DNA of 42,028 nt from contig NZ_JAPNLM010000045.1 in NCBI RefSeq assembly GCF_026627255.1, positions 1 through 42,028 on the forward strand. Direction: 5' to 3'. A model generated the notes under the pieces. That model searched no databases and was not told the origin of the DNA. It was given only the letters and a program-made list of their open reading frames with translations. Positions 41,303-42,028 of the stretch are shown in pieces (the stretch's first letter is position 1; every line of letters begins with the position of its first letter). The stretch is from Streptomyces antarcticus (GTDB lineage: Bacteria > Actinomycetota > Actinomycetes > Streptomycetales > Streptomycetaceae). The position numbers and the translations under genes were made by a program.

Positions 41303-41786
41303 TCAGGTGCGGAGCCAAATGGTCAGGGCTGCGGCGGTGGCGGTGCCAAGGTAGACATAGCGGCGCTTGTCGTATCGGGTGGCCACCGCCCGGTGCTGCT
41401 TGAGCCGGTTGATGGCTCGTTCGATGGTGTTGCGTTTCTTGTACCGCTCTTCGTCGAAGCCGGGCGGGCGTCCGCCACGTGAGCCTTTGCGTAGGCGGGC
41501 CGCCTGGCTGTCTGTCTTCTCCGGGATCGTGTGGCGGATACCCCGGTGCCGCAGGTACTCACGACAGGGCCCGTTGCTGTATGCCTTGTCGGCGGCGACG
41601 CTGTCGGGCTTCTTCCGAGGCCTGCCCGGCCCCAGTTTCGGGACGCGGATCTTCTCCAGCACCGGTTTGAACTGAGTGCAGTCAGCCCGCTGACCTGGTG
41701 TGACGACCAGGGACAGTTGGCGGCAGAGGCCGTCCGCGCTCAGGTGAAGCTTGGTGGTGAACCCGCCGCGCGAGCGACCCAGGCCC
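41303..41786 (-). pseudogene. IS5-family transposase, C-terminal part
   Basis: Reads GLGRSRGGFTTKLHLSADGL, LSLVVTPGQRADCTQFKPVL, VAADKAYSNGPCREYLRHRG and ERYKKRNTIERAINRLKQHR, then ATRYDKRRYVYLGTATAAAL. This is the DDE domain of IS5 transposases with the second Asp (ADKAYS) and the Glu in Y..RN.IER. The helix-turn-helix and the first catalytic Asp are missing; upstream the frame merges with a helicase-like gene near 41790. A truncated element. Confidence 0.8.
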
Positions 41787-42028
41787 TCACCTCCTGCACC
41801 ACCTCCACCAGCCGGGCGTGCAGGCTCTGCCCCGCGGTTTCGCCCTGGTGTTCTGGCATTTCGGCCCCCTTTGAGGACGCGAGGGCCGGCGGCGGGTGCC
41901 GGCCGCGGTGTGCAGCTCGGCGGCGGTCTCGGGCAGCTTGGCGGCGAATGCGGCGGCTTCTTCGACCCGCTGGTGGAACGTCATGACGGTCTTGAGGTTG
42001 TGCCGGGCCGCGTGTTCCAGGAGCGCGG
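41787..42028 (-). pseudogene. DEAD/DEAH helicase fragment (enters from right edge)
   Basis: On entering the window the minus strand reads LLEHAARHNLKTVMTFHQRV followed by EEAAAFAAKLPETAAELH. In Streptomyces helicases with helicase-associated domains the text '(R/K)V(L/M)TFH.RV.EA..FA..LPET' marks motif V/VI of the second RecA domain. Downstream the family pattern fades and the IS5 piece begins, so the helicase is cut by it. Only about 65 residues are visible; the rest lies beyond the window. Confidence 0.55.

Overview
The window reads as a high-GC actinobacterial chromosome arm or large plasmid, most likely Streptomyces. Evidence: very GC-rich DNA with strong third-position GC in the genes, GTG/ATG starts behind GGAGG-like ribosome sites, many ATGA/GTGA start-stop overlaps, and Streptomyces-typical families (HPP membrane protein, SapA-like secreted protein, nitrate reductase fused to a flavoprotein reductase, PucR regulator, DUF4267/DUF1772, actinobacterial MobC/relaxase pair). 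No rRNA, tRNA or CRISPR array was recognised. Insertion sequences, gene remnants and frameshifts are dense, especially from 24 kb to the right edge, which suits a plastic arm region or a decaying integrated plasmid.

Layout. 0-1.2 kb: transposase fragment, a TetR gene broken by stops but with palindromes still in front of it, and an HPP membrane protein. 1.29-9.2 kb: a tight same-strand run (HD hydrolase, vanadium haloperoxidase, cupin, C-terminal half of a methylaspartate mutase with an in-frame amber stop, large FAD/NAD(P)-binding protein, AMP-forming acid ligase), a hairpin, then a LysR regulator. This looks like an unassigned oxidative or tailoring pathway and is the best candidate for an undescribed system. 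9.2-10.4 kb: broken IS630. 10.4-12.6 kb: DUF4267 and DUF1772 membrane proteins divergent from a TetR regulator with a CTAG-rich operator region, plus a second TetR remnant. 12.8-15.2 kb: chromate resistance with ChrB split into two coupled genes ahead of chrA. 15.5-19.6 kb: a single-chain assimilatory nitrate reductase with its own flavodoxin/FAD/NAD(P) reductase, facing a small molybdopterin-domain protein. 20.8-24.2 kb: acyl desaturase and its ferredoxin-type reductase, divergent from a PucR regulator across a palindrome.

From 24.2 kb the content turns mobile: a MobC-like gene and a relaxase cut short exactly where a 37-base repeat begins. An inverted copy of that repeat lies 1.19 kb further on, and between them is a dienelactone-hydrolase-like gene lacking the usual nucleophile. 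Then follow a nitric-oxide-detoxification-type pair (flavohemoprotein plus PPOX protein), a frameshifted ion channel, SRPBCC, HNH and STAS remnants, a SapA-like secreted protein, small unknown genes, a mobilisation-like remnant, a candidate toxin-antitoxin pair, an IS1380 copy next to a HIT-protein remnant, a nucleoside-deoxyribosyltransferase-like gene, more frameshifted genes, and an IS5 piece joined to a helicase fragment at the right edge.

The intact operons give redox and detoxification capacity (nitrate assimilation, NO, chromate, lipid desaturation). The remnants record repeated insertion and decay. Several frameshifts sit in short C/G runs, so base-calling error should be excluded before they are taken as true pseudogenes. 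Family names come from motif and sequence recognition by eye; no database search was run.
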